Source: Hyella sp964606015 (GTDB taxonomy: Bacteria; Cyanobacteriota; Cyanobacteriia; Cyanobacteriales; Xenococcaceae). From it: 8,507 nt of DNA. The notes below the pieces were generated by a model. It had not been told where the DNA came from and did not search any database. It saw only the letters and a program-made list of their open reading frames with translations. The translations under genes were made by a program, and so were the position numbers. Location of the stretch: the NCBI GenBank assembly GCA_964606015.1, contig CAZSEZ010000173.1:1-8507 (forward strand), given 5' to 3'. This document shows, one piece after another, positions 1 to 6,888 of the stretch (position 1 is its first letter; every line of letters begins with the position of its first letter).

Positions 1-2174
1 CAGCAGAAGCCCCAGTAGTTGAAGCACCAGCAGCAGAAGCACCAGTAGTTGAAGCACCAGCAGCAGAAGCCCCAGCCGTCGAAGCACCAGCAGCAGAAGC
101 CCCAGCAGCAGAAGCACCAGGAACCTCAGTAACGGATACTCCAGTAGATGATGGAATTCAAGTTATCGAATCACCAGAGACTTCGGTAGCAGAAACATCA
201 GGAACCCCAGAAATCTCGGAATCCTCAGCAGCAGAGGCATTAGAAACACTTGAAAACTTGGTAGATAGTGGAACTGAAATTGTTGATAGTCCTTCCAATA
301 CAGAGGTTGTGGATGAACAGCCTGTAAGTGAATCAGCTCAAGCTGAGACAGTAGAGGATGGTAATAGTACTGTCCGTGATTTGGAAAATGAAACTGCCTC
401 TACTGAAGGAGTACAAGAGCCAACGGCTAGCGAAGAAGTTACTGCTAGTGATTTAGAAAGTGAAACTGCTCAAGTAACAGAGGAAACTATTGACAGCGAA
501 GAAGTTACTGCTAGTGATCTAGAAAGTGAAACCGCTCAAGTAACAGAGGAAACTACTACCAGTGAAGAAACTATCACTAGTGATTCTGAAAGTGAGACTG
601 CTCAAGGTGATACTACAGAAGAAACAAGTCCGATAGATGAAAATGAATCTGGTGTTTCTCAAGATTCTGAGGAGAAAACTGTAGCTCAAAAAGAGGAAGA
701 ATCTGATGCTGAACTAACTGAGGATGAGATCGAGGAAGCTGAGGCTACGGAAGAAAGTGAACCAGAAGCTGAGGCAGAAGAAGAAAATCAAACTGAGGAG
801 AAGGAATCAGCGCAATCAGACTTTGAGCAAGAAGTAGATCGTGTCGCCTATGAAGTACAAGTACAACAAGCTAGTGCTGATGTTGCAATTCAGCTTAATG
901 AAGAATTTCAAACTACACAGCTGATCGATCATTCGGGGGTCCAAATATATGGCCAGGCTCCTTCTGTGCAAGCAATTTCCCGTAGACTGGGTCAGCTTTG
1001 GCGACAAACTGGGAAAAAGACTGCTTTTATCAATATTTCACTTCAATCTAATCAGTTAGAAGCTTTTACCGTTTTACCAATGGTTGCTTCTGCTAGTGGG
1101 GAAGGTTCGCTAGTTGCTTCAAGCAAACTCAATGGACTGGATTCGCAAAAAGTGGTACTTCGTAATACTGTTAAGGGCACTTCTCGTAAGGAATTGTTGG
1201 CTACGGCGAAAGAATTTCGCGATCGCGTAAGTAGCATGCGAGATATTAGAAGAAATAGTTATCTAGAAGCTTCTCAAAAACTCTATCAAGCCCTCATTGC
1301 ACCCATGGAGAAAGAGTTGGCTGCTAATGGAATCGATACTCTGGTCTTCTCTATGGATAGTGGATTAAGACTTTTGCCTATTGCTGCATTGCATGATGGA
1401 AAACAATTTTTGATTGAGAAATATGCGATCGCAATGGTTCCTAGTTTTGGCTTAACTGATACTCGGTATGTCGATCCTACTAATAGTCAAATTTTGGCAA
1501 TGGGGGCATCCCAGTTTACTGAGCAAGCTCCTTTGCCGACGATGCCTATTGAGCTAGAGTACGTAGTTAATAATCCTCGTCAAGGTGAGGTTTATCTCAA
1601 TGAAGATTTCACAATTAATAATTTCAAAGCTCAGAATCGTCGACGCGAATCCTTCTCGATTATCCATTTAGGTACCCATGCTGACTTCAAATCGGGGGAC
1701 TTAAAAGAATCCTATATTCAGTTTTATGATCGTAAACTTGCAATGTCTGAATTAGGAAAAATTAGCGATGAGCTTGGTTGGAATTCAACAGAAGCGACTC
1801 CCGTAGAGTTACTAGTTCTTAGTGCTTGTGAGACAGCCTTGGGTGATGAAGAGGCCGAACTTGGTTTTGCTGGTTTAGCAGTACAAGCAGGGGTTAAATC
1901 TGCTTTGGCTAGCTTATGGTATGTGAGCGATCTTGGAACTCTCGCTCTAATGAGTGAATTTTATGATCAATTGAGTAATACTTTGCTCAAAGCAGAGGCT
2001 TTACGTCAAACTCAACTTCAAATGCTCAAGGGAGAGGTCAGAATTGACGAAGGTACTCTCAAACTATCAAATGGTGATAACTTAGGCTTGCCTAGTAGTT
2101 TCCCTCAAGGGAATCTATCTATGGCTCATCCTTATTTCTGGTCTTCCTTTACGCTAATTGGTAACTGGAACTAA
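1..2174 (+). CDS. CHAT-domain protein, C-terminal part, with Pro/Ala/Glu repeats and acidic linker (5' end outside window)
   Basis: The reading frame is open from base 3 to the TAA at 2172-2174, giving 723 visible residues; the true start lies left of the window. The TTG at 258 is internal, because the frame is uninterrupted before it. Visible residues 1-40 are 5-residue EAPAA/EAPVV repeats. Residues ~41-272 are acidic low complexity rich in Glu, Ser and Thr, including three 22-residue repeats. A linker region (~273-415) leads into a CHAT domain (~420 to the end) of the caspase-like peptidase clan. The expected His is in HLGTHADF (codon 1677-1679) and the Cys in LSACETALG (codon 1827-1829), so the dyad is intact. 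The blocks GFAGLAVQAGVKSALASLWY and HPYFWSSFTLIGNWN match the cyanobacterial CHAT type. Related cyanobacterial proteins often carry TPR or filamentous-haemagglutinin N-termini; a secreted FHA-like start is inferred, not seen. Target and substrate are unknown. Confidence 0.93.
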   Translation, partial: AEAPVVEAPAAEAPVVEAPAAEAPAVEAPAAEAPAAEAPGTSVTDTPVDDGIQVIESPETSVAETSGTPEISESSAAEALETLENLVDSGTEIVDSPSNTEVVDEQPVSESAQAETVEDGNSTVRDLENETASTEGVQEPTASEEVTASDLESETAQVTEETIDSEEVTASDLESETAQVTEETTTSEETITSDSESETAQGDTTEETSPIDENESGVSQDSEEKTVAQKEEESDAELTEDEIEEAEATEESEPEAEAEEENQTEEKESAQSDFEQEVDRVAYEVQVQQASADVAIQLNEEFQTTQLIDHSGVQIYGQAPSVQAISRRLGQLWRQTGKKTAFINISLQSNQLEAFTVLPMVASASGEGSLVASSKLNGLDSQKVVLRNTVKGTSRKELLATAKEFRDRVSSMRDIRRNSYLEASQKLYQALIAPMEKELAANGIDTLVFSMDSGLRLLPIAALHDGKQFLIEKYAIAMVPSFGLTDTRYVDPTNSQILAMGASQFTEQAPLPTMPIELEYVVNNPRQGEVYLNEDFTINNFKAQNRRRESFSIIHLGTHADFKSGDLKESYIQFYDRKLAMSELGKISDELGWNSTEATPVELLVLSACETALGDEEAELGFAGLAVQAGVKSALASLWYVSDLGTLALMSEFYDQLSNTLLKAEALRQTQLQMLKGEVRIDEGTLKLSNGDNLGLPSSFPQGNLSMAHPYFWSSFTLIGNWN
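3..122 (+). repeat. 15-bp in-frame tandem repeat encoding EAPAA/EAPVV
   Basis: About eight 15-bp units encode EAP followed by AA, VV or AV. Codons are nearly constant (GAA, GCA or GCC, CCA, GCA or GTA), so the repetition is at DNA level and suggests recent slippage or unequal recombination. The array continues beyond the left edge, so total copy number is unknown. The product would be an extended Pro/Ala/Glu spacer of the kind found in surface or wall-spanning proteins. The array degenerates after base 120, where the protein reads EAPGTSVTD. Confidence 0.93.
429..626 (+). repeat. Three 66-bp (22-residue) tandem repeats in the acidic linker
   Basis: Units run 429-494, 495-560 and 561-626. The first two encode nearly identical peptides beginning SEEVTASDLESETAQVTEET and differ only in the last two residues (ID versus TT). 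The third has diverged (SEETITSDSESETAQ, then GDTTEET). A further degenerate half-unit (DLENETAS) lies just upstream. The DNA of units 1 and 2 is almost identical, pointing to recent duplication. The repeats are in frame and lengthen a negatively charged Ser/Thr-rich linker before the CHAT domain. Confidence 0.9.
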
Positions 2175-2202
2175 TTTATTGATAATTGATAAATAACTAC
2201 AT

Positions 2203-2252
2203 AACTACCTGTTTTAATCACAGTGCAATCTGATTGCTCTGTGTTGGTAGTT
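2203..2252. terminator. Two-tier hairpin between convergent genes, possible bidirectional terminator
   Basis: The inner stem is CACAG-T-GCAAT, loop CTG, then ATTGC-T-CTGTG (2219-2243), with a single T-T mismatch. An outer AACTACC (2203-2209) pairs with GGTAGTT (2246-2252) across an asymmetric internal loop. It lies 28 bases after the stop of the CHAT gene and about 130 bases beyond the stop of the convergent LCP gene. No U-tract follows on either strand, so termination is inferred from position and stem strength only. Confidence 0.5.
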
Positions 2253-2312
2253 AGGAATAAAAATAATAATTGTTGACGTTTATATAGGTTATTTGAGCTT
2301 CTAAGAACGACT

Positions 2313-2329
2313 CTTCTTTGTCAAAGAAG
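2313..2329. terminator. Second hairpin in the convergent gap, possible terminator for the LCP gene
   Basis: CTTCTTTG and CAAAGAAG form a perfect inverted repeat around a single T; as RNA this is a 7-bp stem with loop GTC. It lies 57 bases past the LCP stop codon, in the 211-bp gap between convergent genes. No run of T follows on the minus strand, so it could equally be a processing or stability stem. The rest of the gap (2175-2385) holds no gene I can see. Confidence 0.4.
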
Positions 2330-2385
2330 TATATTTCAACCACTAATGATGAAACTTTTACCTGTTGTTGGTCAATCTGAAAAAT

Positions 2386-3894
2386 TTAATCAAGCTTAAA
2401 TTCATCGATGTTGAGATAATCTTGCCAATCCGAACCGACTTGAATGGTGACATCAGACTGGATTGAACCTGTACTCTCTACCAGAACTTCACCTAAACCT
2501 AGAGTTGCTTGTAAAACTTCTGCTGCTAATGTGTCACCCTTCTGGGCAACTATTCTAGTTTTTGTTAGAGGTTGTGACCAGTTGTTACTAATGTAAGAAC
2601 GGTAGTAACCAGCTTCTTGTAACTTAGTCAACATTTTTCTGGCTGCCGAAGGGTCTTCTAAACTATTTTGAATGGCAATCCGAGTTCTGGTGAAGTCGCG
2701 ATTGCGACCAAGTTGGTTAACTCTAGCCTCGCTAGAGGATTGGCCATAGCTACTTTGGTTAGAAGCTAGGACATCGGCGTTCTCCGCACCAAAGTGCTGC
2801 AATGCGATATTTCTAATCTGGCGTTTATGGGGTAACCAATAGCTGACTCTTTCTTCAGGATTATTAAAGTCTCCAGGCAACATGATCATCTGTACATCAG
2901 ACCGCTCGGCCTGAGCGGCAAAGCCCGAAATTGCCATGAGTTCTTTAACCGTTAGATTAGTATCGAGGTGTGATTTGATGACATCAAGAATCTTCGGTAC
3001 TTTAATAATCGTTCCAGGCTTTAGCGACTGCTCTACTAAAGAGCGCATTAGCATTTGCTGCCTTTGAACACGGGAAATATCTCCCAATCCATCGTAGCGA
3101 AAACGTAAAAACTGGACTGCTTTTTCTCCGTCTAAATGTTGCTGGCCTTTCTTTAGATCAATATAAAGGTGCTGGCTAAAGTCATTGTATTTCATGTCTT
3201 TAGGGACAAAGACATTAACTCCACCCAGAGCATCAATTAATTTTTCTACCCCTTGGACGTTGACCCTGACATAGCGATCAATTTCTACTCCACCAAGAAG
3301 ATCACTTACTGTAGAGGCTGTTAACGCAGGACCTCCATATTTATTTGTGTGATTAATTTTGCGATTACCATAGCCTGCTAGGTTAACTTTGGTGTCTCTA
3401 GGGATTGAAAGTACGCTGACTTTTTCTGTAGCAGGATCAAGACGTATCAAGAGCATCGTATCGCTCAAACCCTCAAAAGAGTTTACCAAGGCGTGGTAGC
3501 CTAGGTCTTCAGTTTTTGCTGCTTCTGCTCCACTAAGGTCGGAAGTTAAAACCTTGATTCCGAGAACGAGGATATTAACGGGACGTGAAAGCTCAGGAAC
3601 GATAATGTTGCGCTTTCTAGCTATGGCATCCTGATCGAATACTTCCGCTTCCTCTGGGGTCAACTGTTCTGCGTTGAGAATTTCTTGGTTTGAAAGGCTG
3701 AAGGCTAGCATTGCCCCACCAACGGCAGACATTAATGAAAGAATGGTCAAACCAGTTCCGATGATCGCTTTAGGTAGTAAGCCTCGGGGTTTCTTGCGTC
3801 GAGAGGAAACTTTTGCGGTCTTAGCCGAAGTAACTCTTTTGCGAGTTGAAGGAGTATGGCGATAAACTTTGTTTGTTGACACTTGTTTCCTCAC
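2386..3894 (-). CDS. LytR-CpsA-Psr (LCP) family envelope protein with LytR_C domain
   Basis: The 502-residue protein has a basic N-terminus (1-40, many Lys/Arg), one membrane helix at about 41-66, an LCP domain at ~105-300 and a LytR_C-type domain at ~390-490. LCP hallmarks are visible: SDTMLLIRLDP (144-154), SIPRDTKV (163-170), RKINH (178-182), and LDGEKAVQFLRFRYDGLGD...RVQRQQ (254-280), which carries the Arg/Asp residues that bind lipid pyrophosphate. LCP enzymes transfer lipid-linked glycopolymers to peptidoglycan outside the cytoplasmic membrane. In cyanobacteria the natural polymer is less clear; Anabaena ConR is a relative affecting septa. The start is GTG at 3892-3894: an in-frame stop (TAA) lies 24 bases upstream and no ATG intervenes; GTG at codon 5 is an alternative. 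No good Shine-Dalgarno is seen. The gene contains no HIP1 site. Confidence 0.93.
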   Translation of the reverse strand: MRKQVSTNKVYRHTPSTRKRVTSAKTAKVSSRRKKPRGLLPKAIIGTGLTILSLMSAVGGAMLAFSLSNQEILNAEQLTPEEAEVFDQDAIARKRNIIVPELSRPVNILVLGIKVLTSDLSGAEAAKTEDLGYHALVNSFEGLSDTMLLIRLDPATEKVSVLSIPRDTKVNLAGYGNRKINHTNKYGGPALTASTVSDLLGGVEIDRYVRVNVQGVEKLIDALGGVNVFVPKDMKYNDFSQHLYIDLKKGQQHLDGEKAVQFLRFRYDGLGDISRVQRQQMLMRSLVEQSLKPGTIIKVPKILDVIKSHLDTNLTVKELMAISGFAAQAERSDVQMIMLPGDFNNPEERVSYWLPHKRQIRNIALQHFGAENADVLASNQSSYGQSSSEARVNQLGRNRDFTRTRIAIQNSLEDPSAARKMLTKLQEAGYYRSYISNNWSQPLTKTRIVAQKGDTLAAEVLQATLGLGEVLVESTGSIQSDVTIQVGSDWQDYLNIDEFKLD

Positions 3895-3956
3895 ACTGGA
3901 GACGATTGATAGGTAGATTTAAAAAAGTATTTGGAATTGTTTTTTTTTACCATAGC

Positions 3957-3979
3957 AGCAATCTAGATTTTCTAGTGCT
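3957..3979. other. Small hairpin overlapping the stop codon of the 122-residue membrane protein gene
   Basis: AGCA (3957-3960), a two-base AT bulge and CTAGA (3963-3967) pair with TCTAG (3971-3975) and TGCT (3976-3979) around a TTT loop. It covers the end of the upstream minus-strand gene (stop 3978-3980). In the direction of transcription it is followed by an A-run, not a U-run (the plus strand has nine T at 3940-3948), so it is not a standard intrinsic terminator. Read-through into the LCP gene is possible. Confidence 0.35.
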
Positions 3980-4346
3980 ACTGCTTATTTATTTTGCCTG
4001 ATAAAGAGTTAATTAGGGGTAAATACGGAGACTTTCCTTGCTGTAGTCTAAATAGTAGCCAAAAGCAAACAAGAAAGTAGCCAGTGGTTAACAAGGCATT
4101 TGTATAGAGTAACCGAAAAGCCATCGTGTCCGAAGTTTGACCAGCTCCCAAAAATAGTGAGATATAGGGAGTTAGCCATGCTAACAGTAATACTATAGAT
4201 AATCGACTAGTTTGCTGTTGTTCTTTACTACCCTTGCCAAGATAAATTGTCCATAGGGAGGGTACTATGCCGAACACTGGTATTAAATAGTACCAAAGTT
4301 GTCTTTTTTGTAACTTTTTGGTTTCTAAATCGTAAATTTCCGTCAT
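3978..4346 (-). CDS. Small three-helix membrane protein, unknown function
   Basis: This 122-residue protein starts at ATG 4344-4346. It has a charged N-terminus (1-16) and three hydrophobic segments at about 17-36 (YYLIPVFGIVPSLWTIYLG), 47-67 and 77-99, separated by short polar loops (KGSKEQQQTSR; GQTSDT), and ends in a basic tail (GKINKQ). I recognise no enzyme motif; it resembles the small conserved membrane proteins common in cyanobacteria. It lies 83 bp upstream of the LCP gene on the same strand, so the two may be co-transcribed and share an envelope role; that is inference. It is divergent from mobA. Confidence 0.8.
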   Translation of the reverse strand: MTEIYDLETKKLQKRQLWYYLIPVFGIVPSLWTIYLGKGSKEQQQTSRLSIVLLLAWLTPYISLFLGAGQTSDTMAFRLLYTNALLTTGYFLVCFWLLFRLQQGKSPYLPLINSLSGKINKQ

Positions 4347-4386
4347 TTAAAAATACCAATCTAATTGATTTGACTAAATTAATTTG
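4347..4386. promoter_or_regulatory. Divergent intergenic region between the small membrane protein gene and mobA
   Basis: Only 40 bp separate the two divergent start codons, so promoters or 5' leaders must overlap here or extend into the opposite gene. The sequence is very AT-rich and includes the perfect palindrome AAATTAATTT at 4376-4385, immediately before the mobA ATG. No convincing paired -35/-10 set or Shine-Dalgarno can be assigned by eye. Confidence 0.4.
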
Positions 4387-5025
4387 ATGATGAAAAATCT
4401 GACAACAAATCATCAGCCTGAGGAATCGATTGCAGCTCTGATCTTGGCTGGTGGACAGAGCAGCCGCATGGGTAGAGATAAAGCTCTTTTACTTAAGCAA
4501 GACCGTACGTTGTTAAGTCACGTCTGTAATGTAGCTCAAGAATTAATAAATTGTGTCTATGCGATCGCACCTTGGAGTGAAAAGTATCGCGATTCGCTAC
4601 CATCTTCTGTAACGCTTTTATCAGAAACCATTATTATCCCTGGTTCAGGCTCTAATTGTCCTTTAATTGGTTTTTTCCAAGGACTACAACAAATTGAAGC
4701 TGACTATGACTGGATTTTACTGCTAGCTTGCGATCTGCCTAATCTAGAACCAAGTGTGATCGCAGAATGGCGTAGTTATTTAGCCCAAGTCAAGTCTTCA
4801 GAAATTGCTTTATTGCCTCGTGGCCTAAAAGGATATGAACCTCTATGTGGGTTTTATCGTTCTAGTTGTTTACCTTTGTTAGCTAACTATATCGATAGCG
4901 GTGGGAGATCGTTTCAAGCATGGCTTAAGCAACATCCCGTGGCAGAATTACCAATTAGCGATCGCTCTGTTCTATTTAATTGCAATACGCCAGAAGATTG
5001 GAACTTAGTAGTGAAAAACCACTAA
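4387..5025 (+). CDS. mobA: Molybdenum cofactor guanylyltransferase MobA
   Basis: MobA transfers GMP from GTP to molybdopterin to make the guanine dinucleotide form of the molybdenum cofactor in the cytoplasm. The 212-residue product has the nucleotidyltransferase signature LAGGQSSRMGRDKALL (20-35), the CPLIGFFQGL loop (91-100), the Mg-binding Asp in LLACDLPNL (D116), GYEPLCGFY (149-157) and a C-terminal NCNTPEDW (198-205). Length is normal for the family. Tandem ATG codons at 4387 and 4390 are the likely start; an in-frame TTG at 4384 is less likely. There is no clear ribosome binding site. Two HIP1 sites lie in the gene. No other cofactor genes are adjacent, so MobA is isolated here. A related nucleotidyltransferase such as MocA is less likely, given the GGQSSRMGRDK motif and the length. 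Confidence 0.93.
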   Translation: MMKNLTTNHQPEESIAALILAGGQSSRMGRDKALLLKQDRTLLSHVCNVAQELINCVYAIAPWSEKYRDSLPSSVTLLSETIIIPGSGSNCPLIGFFQGLQQIEADYDWILLLACDLPNLEPSVIAEWRSYLAQVKSSEIALLPRGLKGYEPLCGFYRSSCLPLLANYIDSGGRSFQAWLKQHPVAELPISDRSVLFNCNTPEDWNLVVKNH

Positions 5026-5104
5026 CTATGAACTATTTACTACTATCTAGACGACTGAATCTTGTTAGAGTAGTGAAGGTTAATTGCTATTTTTTTTAAC
5101 ATTT

Positions 5105-5482
5105 ATGTATTACTATATCCCTCAACCCCCCGTCTTTTTGCCTGTGATTGGCTTGATGATTGGCATGATTTTTGGTGCGACCTTTCAAAAACAGCTAGAG
5201 CCAATTACTCAAGAATGGCGCAGAAACCCTCAGGGAAAAGATGCTTTTAGTCTTAGTGATCAAAATCTACAGCTTTCTTATGCAGGGATTTGCCTGGGAG
5301 TTTGGTTATTTCTGGGTGGGGGATTTCGTGTTCTAGGTTTTGGCATCATTGGTGCTTATGGCGTTGCTCTATTAATTACGATTGGCACTGGAGCTTTTAT
5401 GTGGCAACAGTTCGGCGAAATGCTCCTGGAAGTTAAAGAAAAAGGTTCAAAATCTTTGGATTTGGATGAGTATATTGATTAA
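5105..5482 (+). CDS. Small membrane protein, unknown function
   Basis: The ATG at 5105 gives 125 residues; the frame is open to a TTG at 5084, but that start would translate a T-rich stretch (FFLTF) and lacks support. Hydrophobic segments lie at about 9-27 (VFLPVIGLMIGMIFGATF), 58-72 and 76-98, the latter two Gly-rich (GVWLFLGGGFRVLGFGIIGAYG). A polar segment (28-57, with QEWRRNPQGKDAF) separates helix 1 from helix 2, and the tail is charged (KEKGSKSLDLDEYID). No catalytic motif is recognised. It is co-directional with mobA (79 bp upstream) and with the TldE-like gene (50 bp downstream), so an operon is possible but no function follows from it. Confidence 0.8.
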   Translation: MYYYIPQPPVFLPVIGLMIGMIFGATFQKQLEPITQEWRRNPQGKDAFSLSDQNLQLSYAGICLGVWLFLGGGFRVLGFGIIGAYGVALLITIGTGAFMWQQFGEMLLEVKEKGSKSLDLDEYID

Positions 5483-5532
5483 GTGCTTGTCATGTAGGTC
5501 TACTTTGTAAGTTGGAATCCAGTAAGTTGAAA

Positions 5533-6858
5533 ATGGTAGCGACAACAGAAAAAATCATTAGTCAAGATCGTGCTCTAGAAATTGTGAATAGTGCGATCGC
5601 AAAATCTCAGGCTGAGGAGGTCTTTGTCTCCGTTAGTTCTAGTGAATCAATTTTGAGTCGGTTCTCGGAAAATCAAATTTCTCAGAATGTTCACAAGAAT
5701 CGTTTTCAGCTTACTGTTACCAGCTACTTCGGCCAAAAGAGTGCATCTGCCTCAACTACAGAGCTAGATCCAGATGCGATCGCCTCAACACTTCGTAGAT
5801 CAGAAGAGTTAGCTCGTTTTGCTCCCATAGATCCAGAATGGGTAGAACTGTTATCTCCTCAAACCTATAGCGATCGCGTACCTGGTTTCGATCCAGCTTT
5901 GGTTAGTTTTTCTCCTTTACAGCGGGGTGAAATCGTTCAGCAAGTCTGTGACTTAGCCAGAAAATCTAGTGTTGAAGGTTCGGGGACTTTTAGCAGCAAT
6001 ATCAGTCTCTCCGCAATTGGCAACTCTCAAGGTTTGCAAGCGGTACAGCAGGGAACCAATGCTGACTTTAGTTTTACTGCTAAACAAGGCAACGGATCGA
6101 GTTGGAACCAACTTACGGCTTTGGATCTCGACTCATTACCAATTCTTTCCACAACAGAAAAAACCATTGATCGCGCAATTGCTTCGCAAAATCCTCAAGC
6201 GATCGCGCCTGGAAACTATACAGTTATCTTTGAATCTCAAGCGATGGCTTCCTTATTACCTTGGGTAATCTGGAACTTGGATGCTAGAGCCGCAGATGAA
6301 GGTCGCTCTTTCATGTCTAGTGATGATGGTAATCGCGTTGGGGAACAGTTATTTAGTTCTATAGTGCAAGTAACTAGAGATCCAGCTCATCCTTTACTTC
6401 AGTCGGGTACTTTTTTTGGTGATGGTCTACCCAACAGTCAGTTAGAAATTATCCGCAATGGTATTCCTCAAACTCTTTCTTATAGTCGCTACTGGGCACA
6501 GCAAAAGAATCAACAACCTACAGGAGGTTTTTCCCCGATTGTGATGCAAGGGGGAGATAAAACGACGGAAGAGTTAATCGCCAATACGGAGAAAGGTATT
6601 TTAGTGACGCGTGCTTGGTATGTACGCTATGTTAATCCTCGCACCCTGGAAGTTACAGGGATGACTAGAGATGGAACTTTCTTGATTGAAAATGGCAAAC
6701 TCAGCTACCCAATCCAAAATTTAAGGTTTAATCAGAGCTTACCTGAAATGCTTAAAAATATTGTGGCAGTTGGCCAAGCCAGACGTTGTGGGCGTAGCGT
6801 GATTCCTGTTTGTAAGGTAGAAAATTTTCACTTTAGTAGTGTTACTGACAGTGTTTGA
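5533..6858 (+). CDS. TldD/PmbA (TldE-like) family protein lacking the HExxxH metal site
   Basis: The family includes TldD/TldE (PmbA), a heterodimeric metalloprotease that processes small peptides and ribosomally made peptide products. The 441-residue protein shows the typical N-terminal domain (EEVFVSVSSSESILSRFSEN, ~28-47) and the C-terminal domain ending in TRAWYVRYVNPRTLEVTGMT and RDGTFLIENG (359-388), then PIQNLRFNQS (393-402). Where TldD has HExxxH this protein reads NLDARAADEGRSFM (248-261), so it is probably the non-catalytic TldE-type subunit; a TldD partner is expected elsewhere in the genome. The ATG at 5533 is preferred; TTG codons at 5512 and 5527 are in frame but have no ribosome binding site. 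Four HIP1 sites lie in the gene. It is convergent with the Imm42-like gene, only 30 bp away. Confidence 0.9.
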   Translation: MVATTEKIISQDRALEIVNSAIAKSQAEEVFVSVSSSESILSRFSENQISQNVHKNRFQLTVTSYFGQKSASASTTELDPDAIASTLRRSEELARFAPIDPEWVELLSPQTYSDRVPGFDPALVSFSPLQRGEIVQQVCDLARKSSVEGSGTFSSNISLSAIGNSQGLQAVQQGTNADFSFTAKQGNGSSWNQLTALDLDSLPILSTTEKTIDRAIASQNPQAIAPGNYTVIFESQAMASLLPWVIWNLDARAADEGRSFMSSDDGNRVGEQLFSSIVQVTRDPAHPLLQSGTFFGDGLPNSQLEIIRNGIPQTLSYSRYWAQQKNQQPTGGFSPIVMQGGDKTTEELIANTEKGILVTRAWYVRYVNPRTLEVTGMTRDGTFLIENGKLSYPIQNLRFNQSLPEMLKNIVAVGQARRCGRSVIPVCKVENFHFSSVTDSV

Positions 6859-6888
6859 GTCAGTTAACCTAGCAGTTGCTGAAGAAGA

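Noticed and set aside
258..260. TTG as the start of the CHAT protein
   Set aside because: The frame is open from base 3 and encodes the continuing Pro/Ala/Glu repeat, so the gene begins outside the window.
3..626. CRISPR array or non-coding satellite
   Set aside because: Both repeat sets are in frame, protein-coding and have no unique spacers between identical repeats.
816..1237. Minus-strand open frames of 61-63 codons
   Set aside because: They lie antisense inside the CHAT gene, lack recognisable domains and have normal shadow-frame composition.
3674..3865. Plus-strand open frame of 63 codons
   Set aside because: Antisense shadow of the N-terminal part of the LCP gene.
3940..3948. Nine-T run as an intrinsic terminator
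   Set aside because: The T-run is on the plus strand with no stem before it, and the nearby hairpin follows it; on the transcribed minus strand it is an A-run.
4228..4413. Minus-strand open frame overlapping the small membrane protein gene and the mobA start
   Set aside because: It conflicts with two better-supported genes and has no domain.
5969..6268. Plus-strand open frame of 99 codons in another frame of the tldE-like gene
   Set aside because: It lies entirely within a well-supported gene and encodes no recognisable motif.
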